From the NCBI GenBank assembly GCA_947000775.1, contig CAMQGK010000110.1:22107501-22171500 (forward strand): a stretch of DNA of 64,000 nt, in the 5' to 3' direction. The notes under the pieces are model-generated. The model was not told where the DNA came from. It saw only the letters and a list, made by a program, of their open reading frames with translations, and did not search any database. The DNA is from Pterois miles. Taxonomy: Eukaryota; Chordata; Actinopteri; Perciformes; Scorpaenidae. The translations under genes and the position numbers were made by a program. Shown here in pieces: positions 49,791 to 62,891 of the stretch (the stretch's first letter is position 1; every line of letters starts with the position of its first letter).

Positions 49791-49979
49791 GTGATGACAA
49801 GACTGGAGGAAGTGACTGCTTTCAGCCAAAAGTAGTCCGGCACATAACCCGTGGATACAGCAGCTTAAGATCTTGTTTTAGCTTGTCCCCAGCATTTTAA
49901 CTTCTCAGCTTGCTGCAGAGATGACTGGTCTAAAGACTTTTTCTTGTGATTCTTTTGTCACATTTTATCAGCAGTGGTT

Positions 49980-50960
49980 GCAGGCTCTGGTGAGTACGTT
50001 TTTGTGGAGTTTCCCTGGGTTGGCATAGCAGCGTGGCCCATTTGGGCTCGTTGGTTTGTGTTTTTTAGTTTATTTTTCTATGTGGTCATAGCAGTTGTCT
50101 CGGGGACACATCCAGAGGTGTCAGGTGGGTGACCAGCTTGCTGGGGGCCTAACTGAGGCTACTGGTTTAAGTGTTTAAAGAGCCTCCTGTTAATCTGCAT
50201 GAAGAATAGGGTTCAGTGGCTAGATTAATTTGGGATAGGCAGTTTAGGTAGAGGGGAACTTCCATAAGTCCTACATTAGTTTGAGACATTGTGCATTATT
50301 TGACCTGTGCAACACTGTCTGTTGGTTCTGTTGTGGCCTGGAGACCAGTAGAGTGTAATGGATGGGGTAGCTGGACTCAGAGTTCTGCTCAGCCTGGAGG
50401 GTTTCTGGGTAGCTGGACCCGGTTACACTGAATGTGCTTTGTCTGTGAGAACCTGAATCTCGTTGTTGCAGGAGGTTAGTGATTCATATGGTAGACAAGT
50501 AAATGGTCACAGGAGGGATGTGGTGAATTGTCATTGGTTGTGTTGGTGTTTGTGCTGTGATGTGCAAGTTGGTAGTTTGGCCTGTTAGCTTTGGGAACAT
50601 AAGCACCACAGTTCATGCCTTGGTTGGTGTGAGCTTTGTTGTAGTTTGGGTGCCTCTGCTGTGCGTCTTGGGACGACTTGGTTGGCTAGTGAGCCTTTGT
50701 TGCAGAGGAACCTTTGGATGCTACTTTTGGGTAGCGCTTATATGTTGTGTGTTTCGGTAGTTGGAGCCTGTGGTACAGTTCTGTATGTTTTGGTAGCTGG
50801 CATTTTGCATATCACATTGTCCAACACTTGCACACTGACGATCTGTATGTTCACCACCTGCTCGTCCATCTCCATGTATGGACCAGTCCTCCAAAGAACA
50901 TCTTGGTTGTAAATGTAGTGACGTACCATTACCGTCTAAAATCTGTCTAATCTGTGCTGT
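49980..50960. other. GT-rich, strand-asymmetric stretch
   Basis: For about 0.8-0.9 kb the + strand is strongly enriched in G and T, with words such as TTGGTTTGTGTTTT, GTTGGTTCTGTTGTGG and TTGTGTTGGTGTTTGTG. No reading frame longer than about 90 codons, and no protein resemblance. It is probably a decayed repeat of unknown type. Confidence 0.4.
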
Positions 50961-51449
50961 AAATTGTTAAATGCTTCTCCAGGTGACACACTACAGAGCT
51001 GATCAGTATGACATATTTATTTTGTTAAATTATTAGGCTATGAAGTTTATTGTATTTTGTAAGAACTGTGGTCTGCGAGCTTTCCTGGTGAGAATGCTGT
51101 TTTTATGGTGCGGGGTGTGACGACCCCTCCACTCCACCAGATGTCCTTTTGCTGTTTCTTTTTATTTTGCAGTGTGGAGGGTGAGATGGGAGATGAGCCA
51201 ACCCGGGGCTCAGTGTGGTCAGGATACAAAAGCTCCCTCCCTTTCCACAGACAGACTCTCTTCCTTGGCTGGCACAGTTTTGGTTTTGTTTGTGGTGGAC
51301 ATTTTCACACCCCCACACATGCCTACATTACTGACTTTCCATGTTTGTTTAGTAATTTATTATTATTAGCTTGATAAATAAATGCCTTTTACCATTTTAA
51401 AACTTTTGTCTCCCGTTTTTGTTGCAGCCTTTGAGCCAGGTTGTAACAA

Positions 51450-52580
51450 CTTACTGTACTATGACTTTTTCAAAATATTATACTGCGAATTTCTTTGACT
51501 TTTTTGATACGTTATACTACGACTTGTTCTTTTTTTTTCAACATACTATGATTTTGATGATTTTTTCGACAAACTAATAACTACTTTTGACAGACTGTAC
51601 TGACTTAAACTTTTTTTGACATGCCTTTTTAACTCTTGACATGCTATACTATGACTTTTAACAACTTTTGAGTTTTTTCAACATACTGTGACTTTTTTTT
51701 TTTAAATGCTATCATATGACTTTTAAAGTTTCTTCAACATACTATATTATGACCTTTTCTGACCTTTCCGTAAGTCAAATTATAGTATGTTGAACAAGCC
51801 AAAAAATGTCATATATCAAAGCCCTCGTACAGTACGTTGAAAAAAAAGCAATGAAGTCATAGTATGCAGAAAAAAGTTATAGTACTGTATGTCAAAAGTC
51901 ATTGTATAGTATGTCAAAAAAGAACTAAAATCATTGTATAATGTGTTGAACAAAGTCATAGCATAGTAAGTCGAAAAAAAATTTAAAGTCAAACTATATG
52001 ATGTCAAAAAAGTCAGAGTATAGTGTAAAAAGAAGTCATAGTATAGCATGTTGAAAAAACAAGTCAGTAAAGTGTGTTGAAAAGGTCAGAGTCAAAGTAT
52101 TTTTCAGTTCATAAGAGTATAACGAACAAAGTTTTTTAAGTCTGTATAGTATGTTGAAAAATCTTTTTAAAAAGTCCCCATATTGTAAAAAATGTTGAAA
52201 AAAATAAAGAACATCATAGTATAGCATGTCAAAAAAGGTCAGTATAGTATGTCCAAATATGTTTTAGTCATATTGTAGTATGTCGAAAAAAGTCATAGCA
52301 TGTCGAAAATCTATAGTAATAGTATGTGTCAAATAGTAAAAAAAAAAAAAAAGTTATAGTATAGTATGTCAAAAAGGTTTTTTTTTTTTTTTAAAAAAAT
52401 TCATAAAATAGAACAAGTATAGTATGTTGGAAATTCATAGTAGTTTGTTGAATAAAATCATCAAAAAGTCATAGTATGTCAAAAAACTCATAGTATAGTA
52501 TTTCAAAAATAAAAATGTCATAATAAGGTAATAAGATAGTGTCAAAATAAATTTTAAAAAGTCATAGTATAGTATGTAGT
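51450..52580. repeat. AT-rich minisatellite in two inverted halves
   Basis: The left part (51450-51770) repeats TTTTTCAACATACTATGAC-like units; the right part (51775-52580) repeats the reverse complement, GTCATAGTATAGTATGTC followed by A runs. The switch is near 51772. Units are degenerate and of variable length. Confidence 0.9.
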
Positions 52581-52589
52581 TCATCTATC

Positions 52590-53795
52590 AGACTCCATGA
52601 CCCTGTGGAGATCAGACAGGTCTGATATCAAATGAACCCTTTCCAGCTCCCTCCTTTCTGTGTTTCACATTAAATTCTTGGTACCTTGTCAAACATTTCT
52701 TCACAGCAGCTTGCAGACATTGAGGCAAATGTCCCTCCTTTCCATGAATACACAGCACCATACTCTAAAATACATTACAATAATGTGAACCAGATAGTCT
52801 TAACTTAAAGAAAAGTATTAAAGTAAACTAAAGTGCTTACTGACCTAGATTCAGAGACGTGTGCTGATTTTACTTGTGTAAAGAATAAAATCATAGTCAT
52901 CTGAACTGTTGAGCAAAAGATTATTTCTCTACTTGACCACTTGGTGGCAGGCTTGTGTTTTAGGTTTAACTACATGGATCCTGCTTGGACGAAAAAATAC
53001 GTCAGCTCATCTTATCCCTTGCTAAAACCTTTAGTTTACAATATCCAGATGGTGATGATGTTGCTTTCACAAGGATATTTAGGAGCAACAATCCTGTCTC
53101 TTTATTAAGCTACACTGCTCAAGACCAAATTTTACTGTGAGCCAAACGAAGCACACGTTTTCATTTGAAGTGAAAGTCAATTGACTATGTCTAGGTGTGG
53201 CTCCAGCTGTGGTTTAACGCCTTGCTGGGCTCAGGTTTTTATCAGGCCAACCGCTCCTAGACACATATTGACTGATTCATAACTCAGATATACAGTGGAG
53301 CTGGGAGCTGTGTCATTCCTCCATCTTTGATCAACAAATAATCGCATAATCACTTTAAATGCCACAGCACCAACCAGTGATTGCACAGAGATCAGTCTAG
53401 AAATAAATCTGGTTCTGACATGCAGTAGCTCATAAAGCAATATACTGTATTAATTTATCTTGTAACTGATCTGTGTTGTGTATGTGATTATGATCTCAAA
53501 TCATGTTCGACTTGGGTTGTTGAGTCTTATCTACTCTGTGCATATTGTTTGCTCAGTGTGTTTAAAGCCTGTTTTTCTCTGTGTATGAAGACTTTCAGTT
53601 CAAGGTGATTAATCCAACATTTAAAGAAGGAAAATGAACAAGTACAGAAACTTGTTGGCTAACGAAGTATTCCTGGGTTATGGGGTAATGGGCAAATTGA
53701 TTTATATCTATAAAAACACCTACTTATTATGAATGGGACAAGGAAATATATGATTAAAAGAGTGTGTTTAACCAAGACACAGTTTGATAACAACA
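52590..53795. other. Intergenic; nothing recognised
   Basis: No gene, repeat family or RNA noticed. Confidence 0.5.
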
Positions 53796-53797
53796 GA

Positions 53798-53799
<2 letters not shown>

Positions 53800-53869
<70 letters not shown>
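53800..53869. repeat. CA microsatellite
   Basis: An uninterrupted run of about 34 CA units. Confidence 0.98.
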
Positions 53870-53870
<1 letters not shown>

Positions 53871-54380
53871 AACAGTGCAAACAATGCTCCGTCAGAACAG
53901 GCCTGTTTGATGACCCTGTAATACATTATAATAGTAGGGTATTGTCTTGTTTCTGTTTTTTTTTTTCTCTCATTTTATGTTCAAGATTTTTACACAGGTG
54001 ACTCTGATTTGCTTTCACAATGAAAAACAACACTCATAACTAGTCAGAACTGGAAAACTGTTAATCATCTTCATTGGTCATATAAAAGAATATAAAATGA
54101 ATCTGATTAAAATATACTGATTTTGTGGCAAACACTTTATTAAGTCATAAGCTGTAACAGATAATAAAATTACAATAAAATTAATTAACTTTATACTGAA
54201 AATTTAAAAAAATCTTTCAAGGTGCTTATTTTAGGTTGTGAAACAGTTTGCATGGGTATAGTGTGTGCATGTTAGTACCTTTAGACTAGATAAGATGTTG
54301 AGATTATTACTTTTAAATGACTGTCCTATGATTAGAAGGCATTCATTATTTTTGTATACTGCAATTGTCAGTATCATGTA

Positions 54381-55015
54381 GGGCTGTGAGTTGTTTTGAA
54401 TATTTAATCACAATTAATCACATGATTGTCCATGATTAGTCATGATTAATTGCAAATGAATTGCCCATTTTTTGTTTATCTGTTCAAAATGTACCTTAAA
54501 GGGAGATTTGTCAAGTATTTAATACTCTTATCAACATGGGAGTCAGCAAATATGCTGCTTTATGTAAATGTATGTATATATTTATTATTTAAAATCAATT
54601 AACAACACAAAACAATGACAAAAAAATGTCTAGTAAACCAAATCATAACATGGCAAACTGCAGCCCAAAAACAGCTGTCAGTGTGCTGACTGGACTATGA
54701 CTTGCCCCTAACTGCATGTGATTATCATAAAGTGGGCATGTCTGTAAAGGGGAAACCATTTTCATTCACATATCTTGAGGTCAGAGGTCAAGGGACCCCT
54801 TTGAAAATAGCCATGGCAGTTTTTCCTTGCCCAAAGTTAACGCATCGTTTGGAGCATATTTAGCCTCCTTCACGACAAGCTAATATGACATTGGATTCCT
54901 CAGGTTTTAAAGTTTCGCATGATGCCAGTGTTTTCACTCTAACTTTAAAAATGAGCTACAACCTCTGAAAGAATGATCATGTTAATGCGTTAAAGAAATT
55001 AGTGTCGTTAAAACA
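54381..55015 (+). repeat. Short non-autonomous DNA transposon, copy 3 of 3
   Basis: Starts TAGGGCTGTGAGTTGTTTTG and includes CTTAAAGGGAGATTTGTCAA and CATATCTTGAGGTCAGAGGT, then ends with GTTAATGCGTTAAAGAAATT. It is the fullest copy of the family that also sits at 414-1042 (reversed) and 8565-9190. Confidence 0.75.
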
Positions 55016-55486
55016 AAATAAATACAGGACTGGGAGCATTTCTATTGCCTCTCAATGGCTGTCAACATGGCGACGGGGAGCCGCAACAATATGAGAGCAG
55101 TGCAGTGCAGAGCTAGTCAGTGGAGCAAGCTCACATGTACGAACATGCACTAAAAGCATGCAGAGCCGGCCCGGCTATGTAAACAAAGCACAAAGAAGTT
55201 CAGATTACAACACACACAGAAAGAGAGAGACATCATTCTCTGCTCAGGTAGATGTGACACCTTTATATCTTTACATAGCAAGTAGTTGTTTACTGCTATA
55301 ATGAATCTGAATATTGAATTTAGCACCTTTAAAATGTATTTTCTGTAGGTCCAGCCACTTCTACCAAACAGGAAACACACCTAAGGCAACTGACATTTTT
55401 AACATTTTCTGCACATTGCAGTGACAGTACATAAAAAATACATTATTTTGACTTTCTTAAAGCCTCAAGAGAAGTATGAAAATTAA
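55016..55486. other. Intergenic; nothing recognised
   Basis: Contains CAACATGGCGACGGGGAGC at about 55063-55081, a YY1-like block, but no gene follows on either strand. Confidence 0.4.
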
Positions 55487-55757
<271 letters not shown>

Positions 55758-56103
55758 AAAGTGGAAGACGTTATCGAACACATTAATATTTGAGCACTGT
55801 CTGGGGTTTCCTTGTAAACTGAGACCTGGTTGCGTTGGCAGTATTATTTGGGCGAAACAGTCACAGGCCACATGTAAACACAACAGAAACAAAACACCAC
55901 CCCTGTGAGTGTTCTGGGAGTGCCCCAGTCTGCAGATAGCTTTGTTTACACCTTGTCTTTACGGAGATAACCTCTGGCCTCCTTCTTCATGGGATTCAAA
56001 CTAAGATGTGAAGTGTAAACAGAAGACAGATCTTCAAAGACCCTGAGAAAGACTTGTACTATGTTAGGATGACATGAGAAAACATAGGACCTATTATTTT
56101 TTA

Positions 56104-56500
56104 TGAGAGGAGAGGAAGTGAGGGAAAGGAAAGGAAGGGAATGAGGAAAGGAGAAAGGAAAAGAAAAGAAATGAGGAGAGGAGAAAGGAAAGGGAACAAG
56201 AGTGGAAAGGAAAGGAAAGGAAACAAGAAGAAAGGAAAGGAAAGTAGTGGAACGGAGAGGACCATTAGGAAAGAACAGGAATGGCAAGGAAAGAAAAGGA
56301 AAGGAAATGAAGGCAAAGCGAAGGAAAGGAAATGAGAGGTAAGGAAACAAGAACAATGGAAAGTAGAGGAAAGGAGATGAAATGAGAGGAGAGGAAATGG
56401 AACAAGAAGAATGGAAAGGGAAGGAAAGAGAGGAGGGTTAAAGAATGGAAAAGAAGCAAAGGAAAGAAACAGAGAGGAAGAGAAGGGAACGGAGTCCTGG
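56104..56500. repeat. Polypurine GGAAA-type minisatellite
   Basis: Nearly 400 bases of degenerate AAGGAAAGGA units with few pyrimidines on the + strand. All open frames across it follow from the composition. Confidence 0.95.
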
Positions 56501-57884
56501 GGGCTTCAGTAGTGTTTTGGGATGAGATTAGCAGGTTCAGCACTGACGGTGTTGCAGCTACTGGAAAGAAAACAAGCTGACGGTGTCCAGTGACAAGACA
56601 TAAACACAGTTTCCTTGACAACAATGTGCTGCTCCCTCATCCACCATCCATGCTGATAACATTCCAGGAGATTTTAATTTTAACCATTAATTTCACAGTT
56701 CTGTCAGAACGTCTGCAGAACAGGTTGCTCTTTAACAATTTAACATATAATAGTGTCTATGGACACGGTAGGCTTCAGGTAAACAGAGCTTTGTAGGAAC
56801 AGGCAGGTTGCCTAGTGTCTGCTGTAGGGAAAGCAAAGCCCCCGGGTATTCATCATTCCTGCACTGTCTAGGTAGAACTGGTTTGGTGGCTCTGCCTCTT
56901 ATTGTATGAAATCACTTTATGTGGTCCAGCCAATTGTGACAGGAATGTGTGACCCACAAGCCCTTGTTTTGCTCGTTCTTGCATTTCAAAGTAACTGCTC
57001 TGCTTGACTGAAGGTATAACAGACAGTTTTTCCTCATTCACTTTGGCTCAGTTCTTGAATGACAGTATTTATTTTTCAAAACAATAATTTCAATTTCACG
57101 TGTTTTGGCACAAAAGAGTAAGCACATAAACCACTTGCACATGGCTTGCTGAACAAAACTGATGCGCTGACTACCAGTGAAGTTGTCGTCCTCTTCACAA
57201 CTTCTAAATGTTCTTAGTGTTTGAGCCATCACATGCAAAATGATCCATTAAATCTAAATCTGTCAGACATACAGACACTATATATATTCCATAAATATCT
57301 ATGATGAGGAGGTACAATGTGTTGTTTTTGAACTGTACTGCAGTTTTTTTCATTGTTGTTTTTTGGCATAGATGTCATTTTGCTAAATTTCTGTTGACTG
57401 TATATCACTTTAACATAACAGATCAAGTCAGTTTTCTGATTAGTTTATGTAATACATTGCTACATGAATAAATTTACTCTATACATATACATAGACATGT
57501 GCATAGCCCTTTCTGCGTAGCTACTACAGTATTGATTTTTCCCAGTAAACTTTGACCTATTGTTGAATTGTGAATCTGAAATCCTCACTACAGCATTCAG
57601 CTCGACAAAACTGACATTCTTGTATCGTACAGAAGAAGAGATTTGTATATAAGAAACATTTCCAGGTTGACTGCCATGGTGAAAAAAAAAACATCTAACA
57701 TCTTTTGGTTCACACAATGACAATACAACCTTTTATTTTGGAGGCCAGTTTACTCAATAACTAGTGTTGGGTGAGTTACTACCTTTTGCAGACATGCAAT
57801 ATAGTTGTAATGTCCCATAAAATAAGTGAATTTTTTTATTATTATTATTTTTACAAAGCTAATTGTAATTGTATTTTACACCAC
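56501..57884. other. Intergenic; nothing recognised
   Basis: No gene or RNA found. Several chance frames of 60-90 codons lack any family resemblance. Confidence 0.5.
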
Positions 57885-58415
57885 TGGAAAGCCTGTTTAT
57901 TGACCTTCACAATGACGTCCAACTAAGGATCATGCATTTGTGGGTTGAACAGCACAGCTGATTATGTGGGTAGCGCCCAAGTGAAATTTGCCCAAATTCT
58001 CTGCCAATGCTAAACAGTGTATTCCTCTGTATTGACTCTTGTTTTGAGCATCTGATTTGCAGCACTGATTTGTAGCAAATCATCTGATGTCAAAATCATG
58101 TCAGAGAAGAAATGAATAGTTTTGTTTTGAAACTAAATTTTGAACTGAGCCATGTTGGTTTTGAAAAATCTGACTTTTCAGAATGAAACAGATCGTTTTG
58201 TGATCCTGTAGTCTGGTCTTGTGGAGCCTGATCGGCACCTGAAGCTCAAAACAAGAGTCAAAGCCAACAGGAGAATACACTGTTCAGTACTGGCAGAGAA
58301 TTTTGGCAAATTTCACTTGGGTGCTACCCAGACAATCAGCTGTACTGCTCATCTCACAAATGTATGATCCTTACAAGTTGCACATCATTGTGAAGGTAAA
58401 TAAACAGACTTTCCA
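57885..58415. repeat. Foldback element with 165-172-base arms
   Basis: The left arm (57885-58049) begins TGGAAAGCCTGTTTATTGAC and ends GACTCTTGTTTTGAGC. The right arm (58244-58415) is its imperfect reverse complement. The spacer of about 194 bases carries no frame. It looks like a non-autonomous transposon with long inverted repeats. Confidence 0.9.
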
Positions 58416-60105
58416 TTGATGTAAAATATAATGCCAATTAGCATTGTAACAACAAAGAAATTATCCACAAAACAACAATTTCGGAACTTTTTTTTTCCAA
58501 GTTTAGTTGTGACAATCGCACTTACAGTTTAGAGACAAAAAACGAGCCAAAACGATTGAGAAAATCTGTAATTCGCTGAGTGAATATATCTTTCAAACCA
58601 TCAGTATGCAAAACCAAACTAGGATGAGAAAGACAACAGATGCCCAAGTATCTTCAGATGTCTTTATTTTATGAACATTGCAATGATGTGTTGCTACCAT
58701 GTATAAACGAAACATTCATTTTGGTGAACAGTGAAAAAGCTTCTCGGAGAACTCTTCATTGTTTGAACAGGAAATATCAAGGACAATTACAACTGTTTAA
58801 CAAAACTGAATATGAAATGACACAAACTGGGGACAATATAAAAGCACTTTCATGTGGAAAACAAGGTGAAGAACAAACGGATGTGTTATTAATGGCCACA
58901 AGAAAACACAGATATAAATAATCAAAAAAAAGTTTGGTAATTGACATTGTAACCAGCCAAGCATTTACCAGTGTATTTAAATATATAACAGCATATAAAT
59001 AAAGCACATCATGATTAGACTGTGATCAGCGAGCCCTTGACCCAAAGCACAAATAATCAAAGATGATCTTAAGCACACAACTAAATGTAATGCTGATCAC
59101 AACTACCAGATACACTACGACTCACTCTTTCTCTGGTTCACTCTCTATAGATCAACTATACTGTAGGTGAGGAAGATGGTTTTTGTTTTTGGCTTTCATT
59201 CAGGCCAATTTGCATTTTTGCATGTCACAACAATGTTCTGCTTTGAGAAGAGGCCGTCGATTAAGTAAAGCAATGGCATTAACAAAGCCAAGCCTCAAAC
59301 GCAAATGTGTGTTGTATCAATATTTGCTCATGCTCAGTGCTGAGCACACCTTCCTAGCATACCAATGGGAGACAAAGAGAGGACTATGCCGTTATTTCAT
59401 TTTATTGCTCACTTTGACCAGTAAATCGGTATATTCCACAACTGTGTAACATACCCCTGATCTGCTTTTAGATGCGTTGCATAGTTTGGGCTTTTCTATC
59501 AACTCTCTCTTTGAAAGATCAGCCACACAATGATTTGAAATTTGCAATGTACCCTGCCAGTTAGGATTACAGTGCAAAAAGGCAAACTAAAAAAATGGTG
59601 ATTGTGGTTCTGATACAAAACCAGAGATCAACCAGTAATATTAAGTGCATGTCGGGATAAATACTAACTCCCCTTTCATCTGAGAGTGATTCACAACCAG
59701 TGATAACATGGCGTCACAGATGCAGCAGATAAACACAGACACACAAAAACTTATAAGGGGCCCTTTGTCAGTTTTACAGCCTGTAAAAACAATTGTATGA
59801 TGTCTTCTGTGGAGCTGAAGGGACCTTAAATAACAAACACTCAATAGTTTACTTTATAGGGAGCAGTAAATTCAGAATTCAGTCACTTGTCAATCATGGT
59901 CATTGCTGAGAGCTGTAGAATCACATAATGGTAATTTTCCCATCTATGAAATGCAATGCATTATTGGATTGATGGCAGGCTATTAACGTTCAAGGGCACT
60001 AAAATGAAAATTTAGAGCACTATATAGTAAATAGTGGTTTTGGACACGACCAAAGTCTGGAAAAAAAAACTTGGGGTGTTGGGTTTAAAAGATGTGGGTA
60101 TTAAC
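58416..60105. other. Intergenic; nothing recognised
   Basis: AT-rich, no gene seen on either strand. The 93-codon frame at 58640-58921 has no recognisable motifs. Confidence 0.5.
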
Positions 60106-60112
60106 AAGCCAC

Positions 60113-60555
60113 GGAGGGTCTACCAAAAGGCCCTATCCAGTTTATCATGGGAAATGTAGGATCCAGTGTTTCAGTGTTTTGACTTGAGACTAATGGTGCC
60201 TTCAAATGGGTTCACAAGAAGCGTCCATATGAACGACCCCCATCTTGTGGTATTCACAACCTCGTAAGTGGAAAATTTTTAAAAACTTCAGAGTTGTTTG
60301 TTGACATTGTCAGAGATAGTGGAGGCCGTGGAAGGTAATTTTTTGGTACATACTAGGCATCGACAGTAACGTTTATATTGCCATTGCTTAGCAACGGAGT
60401 TCTCACGACTTAACCACTTGAACGCTATGCATATCACATACACAGCTTCCCATGTTGTAAAGACAAGCTCACGAGTTTCATTTGAAGGCACCATAAGCCA
60501 ATCAGTAAGGGTCTACCAAAAGATCCTATCCAGTTGTATTATGGGAAATGTAGGA
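60113..60555. repeat. Direct repeat flanking a small transposon
   Basis: GGGTCTACCAAAAGGCCCTA at the left and GGGTCTACCAAAAGATCCTA at the right each lead into ATGGGAAATGTAGGA. The two copies are about 395 bases apart and enclose the element at 60194-60493. Confidence 0.85.
60194..60493. mobile_element. Harbinger-like MITE with TAA target duplication
   Basis: A 300-base element with perfect 15-base inverted ends (TGGTGCCTTCAAATG and complement), flanked by TAA at 60191-60193 and again at 60494-60496. A 3-base TWA duplication is the mark of PIF/Harbinger elements. A diverged relative lies inside the tandem units near 28860-29360. Confidence 0.85.
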
Positions 60556-61129
60556 CCTCAGCCTCTGCTGCTTTGATGACAACCATTCTCTTTTTAATCT
60601 GTCTCCAACAACTCCAACTTTTTTTTAATGGATGTGACAAACGTAATTGCCAGAATGTCCCTTTAAAGACTGCAGTTTAAAAGTCATTATGAAAGAAGAG
60701 AGTCCAGTCGTATTTTGTAGTGAGATGAGCATGCAAATGTACTGCCCATGTATGACCCTATCATGCAAAACCCTGAGGTGGTATGCACTCACACAGGACA
60801 TAATGGCGAGAAAGACAAAAACAAATAGGACAGACAACATTTCACAAGACGTTTCACAGTGAGGGTGTGAAAGTAATGTACAGTCGTGTGTCTAATACCA
60901 CAGGGTAAGGCCAGAGGGTTTGGGATGTAAAGACGATAGTAAGGCTCTGATTTCCAGATCATTTCATTAAGATCTTCATGTTTTCAGTCTTGATTAGCTG
61001 AGGTGATGGACCACTGTGGTTCGGGATGAATGTGGTGTAAAGAGGAGCTCGAGGTGCACCGGGAGATAGGGAGTTGAGTTATAGGGAATTATTTTGGGTC
61101 CCATTTTACCTCCATAGTCTCCCCATCCT

Positions 61130-61372
61130 TTAGTTCATGAGTGCCACTGTGCTCTCAGGCTGGCCGCCAAAGATCCCAGAAAAAAACTCAAGCGCGAGGC
61201 GCACGTGGATGGGCACAAAGACATACGAGGTGTAGATCACCATGGCGATGGCGGAGAAGAAAATGGAGTTGAAGATGGACTTTTCCCAGGGCTCCAGGAC
61301 ATAAATGCCAGTGATGAGCAGGTACTGGTAGTAGAGCCAGGCCAGGTACTCCCAAAAGTTCTTGAAGTTCAT
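61130..61372 (-). CDS. sptssb: Serine palmitoyltransferase small subunit B
   Basis: Small ER membrane protein that binds the SPTLC1/SPTLC2 (or 3) core, raises its activity and shifts acyl-CoA choice towards longer chains at the first step of sphingolipid synthesis. The whole 80-residue coding region is in one exon, as in mammals. It reads WEYLAWLYYQYLLITGIYVL near the start, then the family signature LEPWEKSIFN, a hydrophobic segment (SIFFSAIAMVIYTSYVFVPI) and RLALEFFSGIFG. The last part (IPIH-RLA-EFF type) fits subunit B and not A. A splice acceptor, CCATCCAG, lies 8 bases before the ATG, so the 5' UTR is split. Confidence 0.93.
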   Translation of the reverse strand: MNFKNFWEYLAWLYYQYLLITGIYVLEPWEKSIFNSIFFSAIAMVIYTSYVFVPIHVRLALEFFSGIFGGQPESTVALMN

Positions 61373-61383
61373 CTTGCAAGCTG

Positions 61384-62891
61384 GATGGAAGGGAAACGGA
61401 GGTGGAGTGTTGTGAGATTCAAGCCGTAAGAAAGGAGATGGTATGACGAAGGATGAAACACAGTGGTGAAAGTGAGGGAGGAAGACAGAGAGGATTACAA
61501 GAATTTAAATGGATTTAAGAAAATAAAGAAAAAAGTACACACTTATGAGCACACACACCACAGCAGCTGTACTTCAAGGTACAAATACTCCACTACAAGT
61601 CATTCAAAAGGTTACTTTTGTAGAAGTACAGGAGTGTTAAAACCTGAACCTGAATGGCCCCTGTCAGTATTTCATATTACTGGATTATCATTACAGATGT
61701 ATCATCTTCTGTTGATTGAAGCTACTTTATATACTGTTGGGTAGTTTAATCTATAAAAACGCATCATAGACTATGATCTAATTATATGTTCAATGCTTAT
61801 TATATTTTCAATACAATAGTACAATATTTTACTGAAATGTTGGAGCTAAAATCTAAAGTAGCATTAAATGGTAATATTAAACTCACTATAGTAAAGCTAT
61901 TTAATTACTTTCCATCATGATTAAATTCTTAAATACACACTGAACAATAAGATGCTCTTATATTGTTTGCATTATGTCATAATAACACATTTGTTGTTTT
62001 AAATCATCAATGATTGTAGGCTATTCTCCAGTCACAGATTAAGATATACTCTGCCTTGTGTTAATTATCATACTGGACAACTGGGAACACAGTGAAAAAT
62101 AATCCCTGATAGCAATAAATAATTTGTCTGTAAGGAGGTGTGGGAATTAGGAGCACACCTCTAGGCCCTCCAAACCCACAGCAGAGCCCTTGGGGAGAAA
62201 ATCAAGAAACCCTCATAGGATTCAAGTGTGGGTCGAGAAACACCCACGAAATTAAACCCATGGGGCCCAACATGAGCATCTAACAGCCCTCACTTATTTT
62301 CATGGCCCATTTAACCACATGGGACACGTGCGAATACATTTAAGCTGCTATGTGAGGAGGGTACCTCCCCCCATGAATGCACCAGCCAAAACATGAACTT
62401 TAACATAAGGACAAATTTAACACTTGTTTGCCCTGGATACGGTGTTTGTAATTAGTGTAGCATCTTGCCAGGTGTTTAATTGAAGCTTTATATGGCTGCT
62501 GGCATTAACAGGTAAGGGGCGGGGCCAACAGATGGCTACAAGTGCAGGTGCACTCACCTGGAAAAACACTATACCCTTTTCTCAATGGCTACAGTCTACG
62601 GGATGCAACCAAATTATCTCCCTTAACATAAGTAAGACTGTTACAACAAGCAAAGCGCATTTTGTTGGTGATCAGCAACCTTTAATGTGAATAAGGATGG
62701 TATTTTAATTAAATGCCTTGATAAATAGCTCAATTAACAGGTTTGACGCACAAAACTTAAGTTAAACGCCCTGTCAAGATGGTATAGATGTATAATGACC
62801 TGCACGTTTAATAGACAGATTATTAGAGGGAATATATCAGCTCCTGAGCGCTCACTGTAATCTTTATAATCCATATATTGAGACTCACCCA
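61384..62891. other. Probable 5' UTR intron of sptssb
   Basis: AT-rich, no exon visible. Bounded by the donor at 62891 and the acceptor at 61381-61388. Confidence 0.45.

Noticed and set aside
51117..51455. Possible solo LTR (TGTGACGACC... to ...GTTGTAACA)
   Set aside because: The TG/CA ends are there, but no target duplication, primer-binding site or polypurine tract was found.
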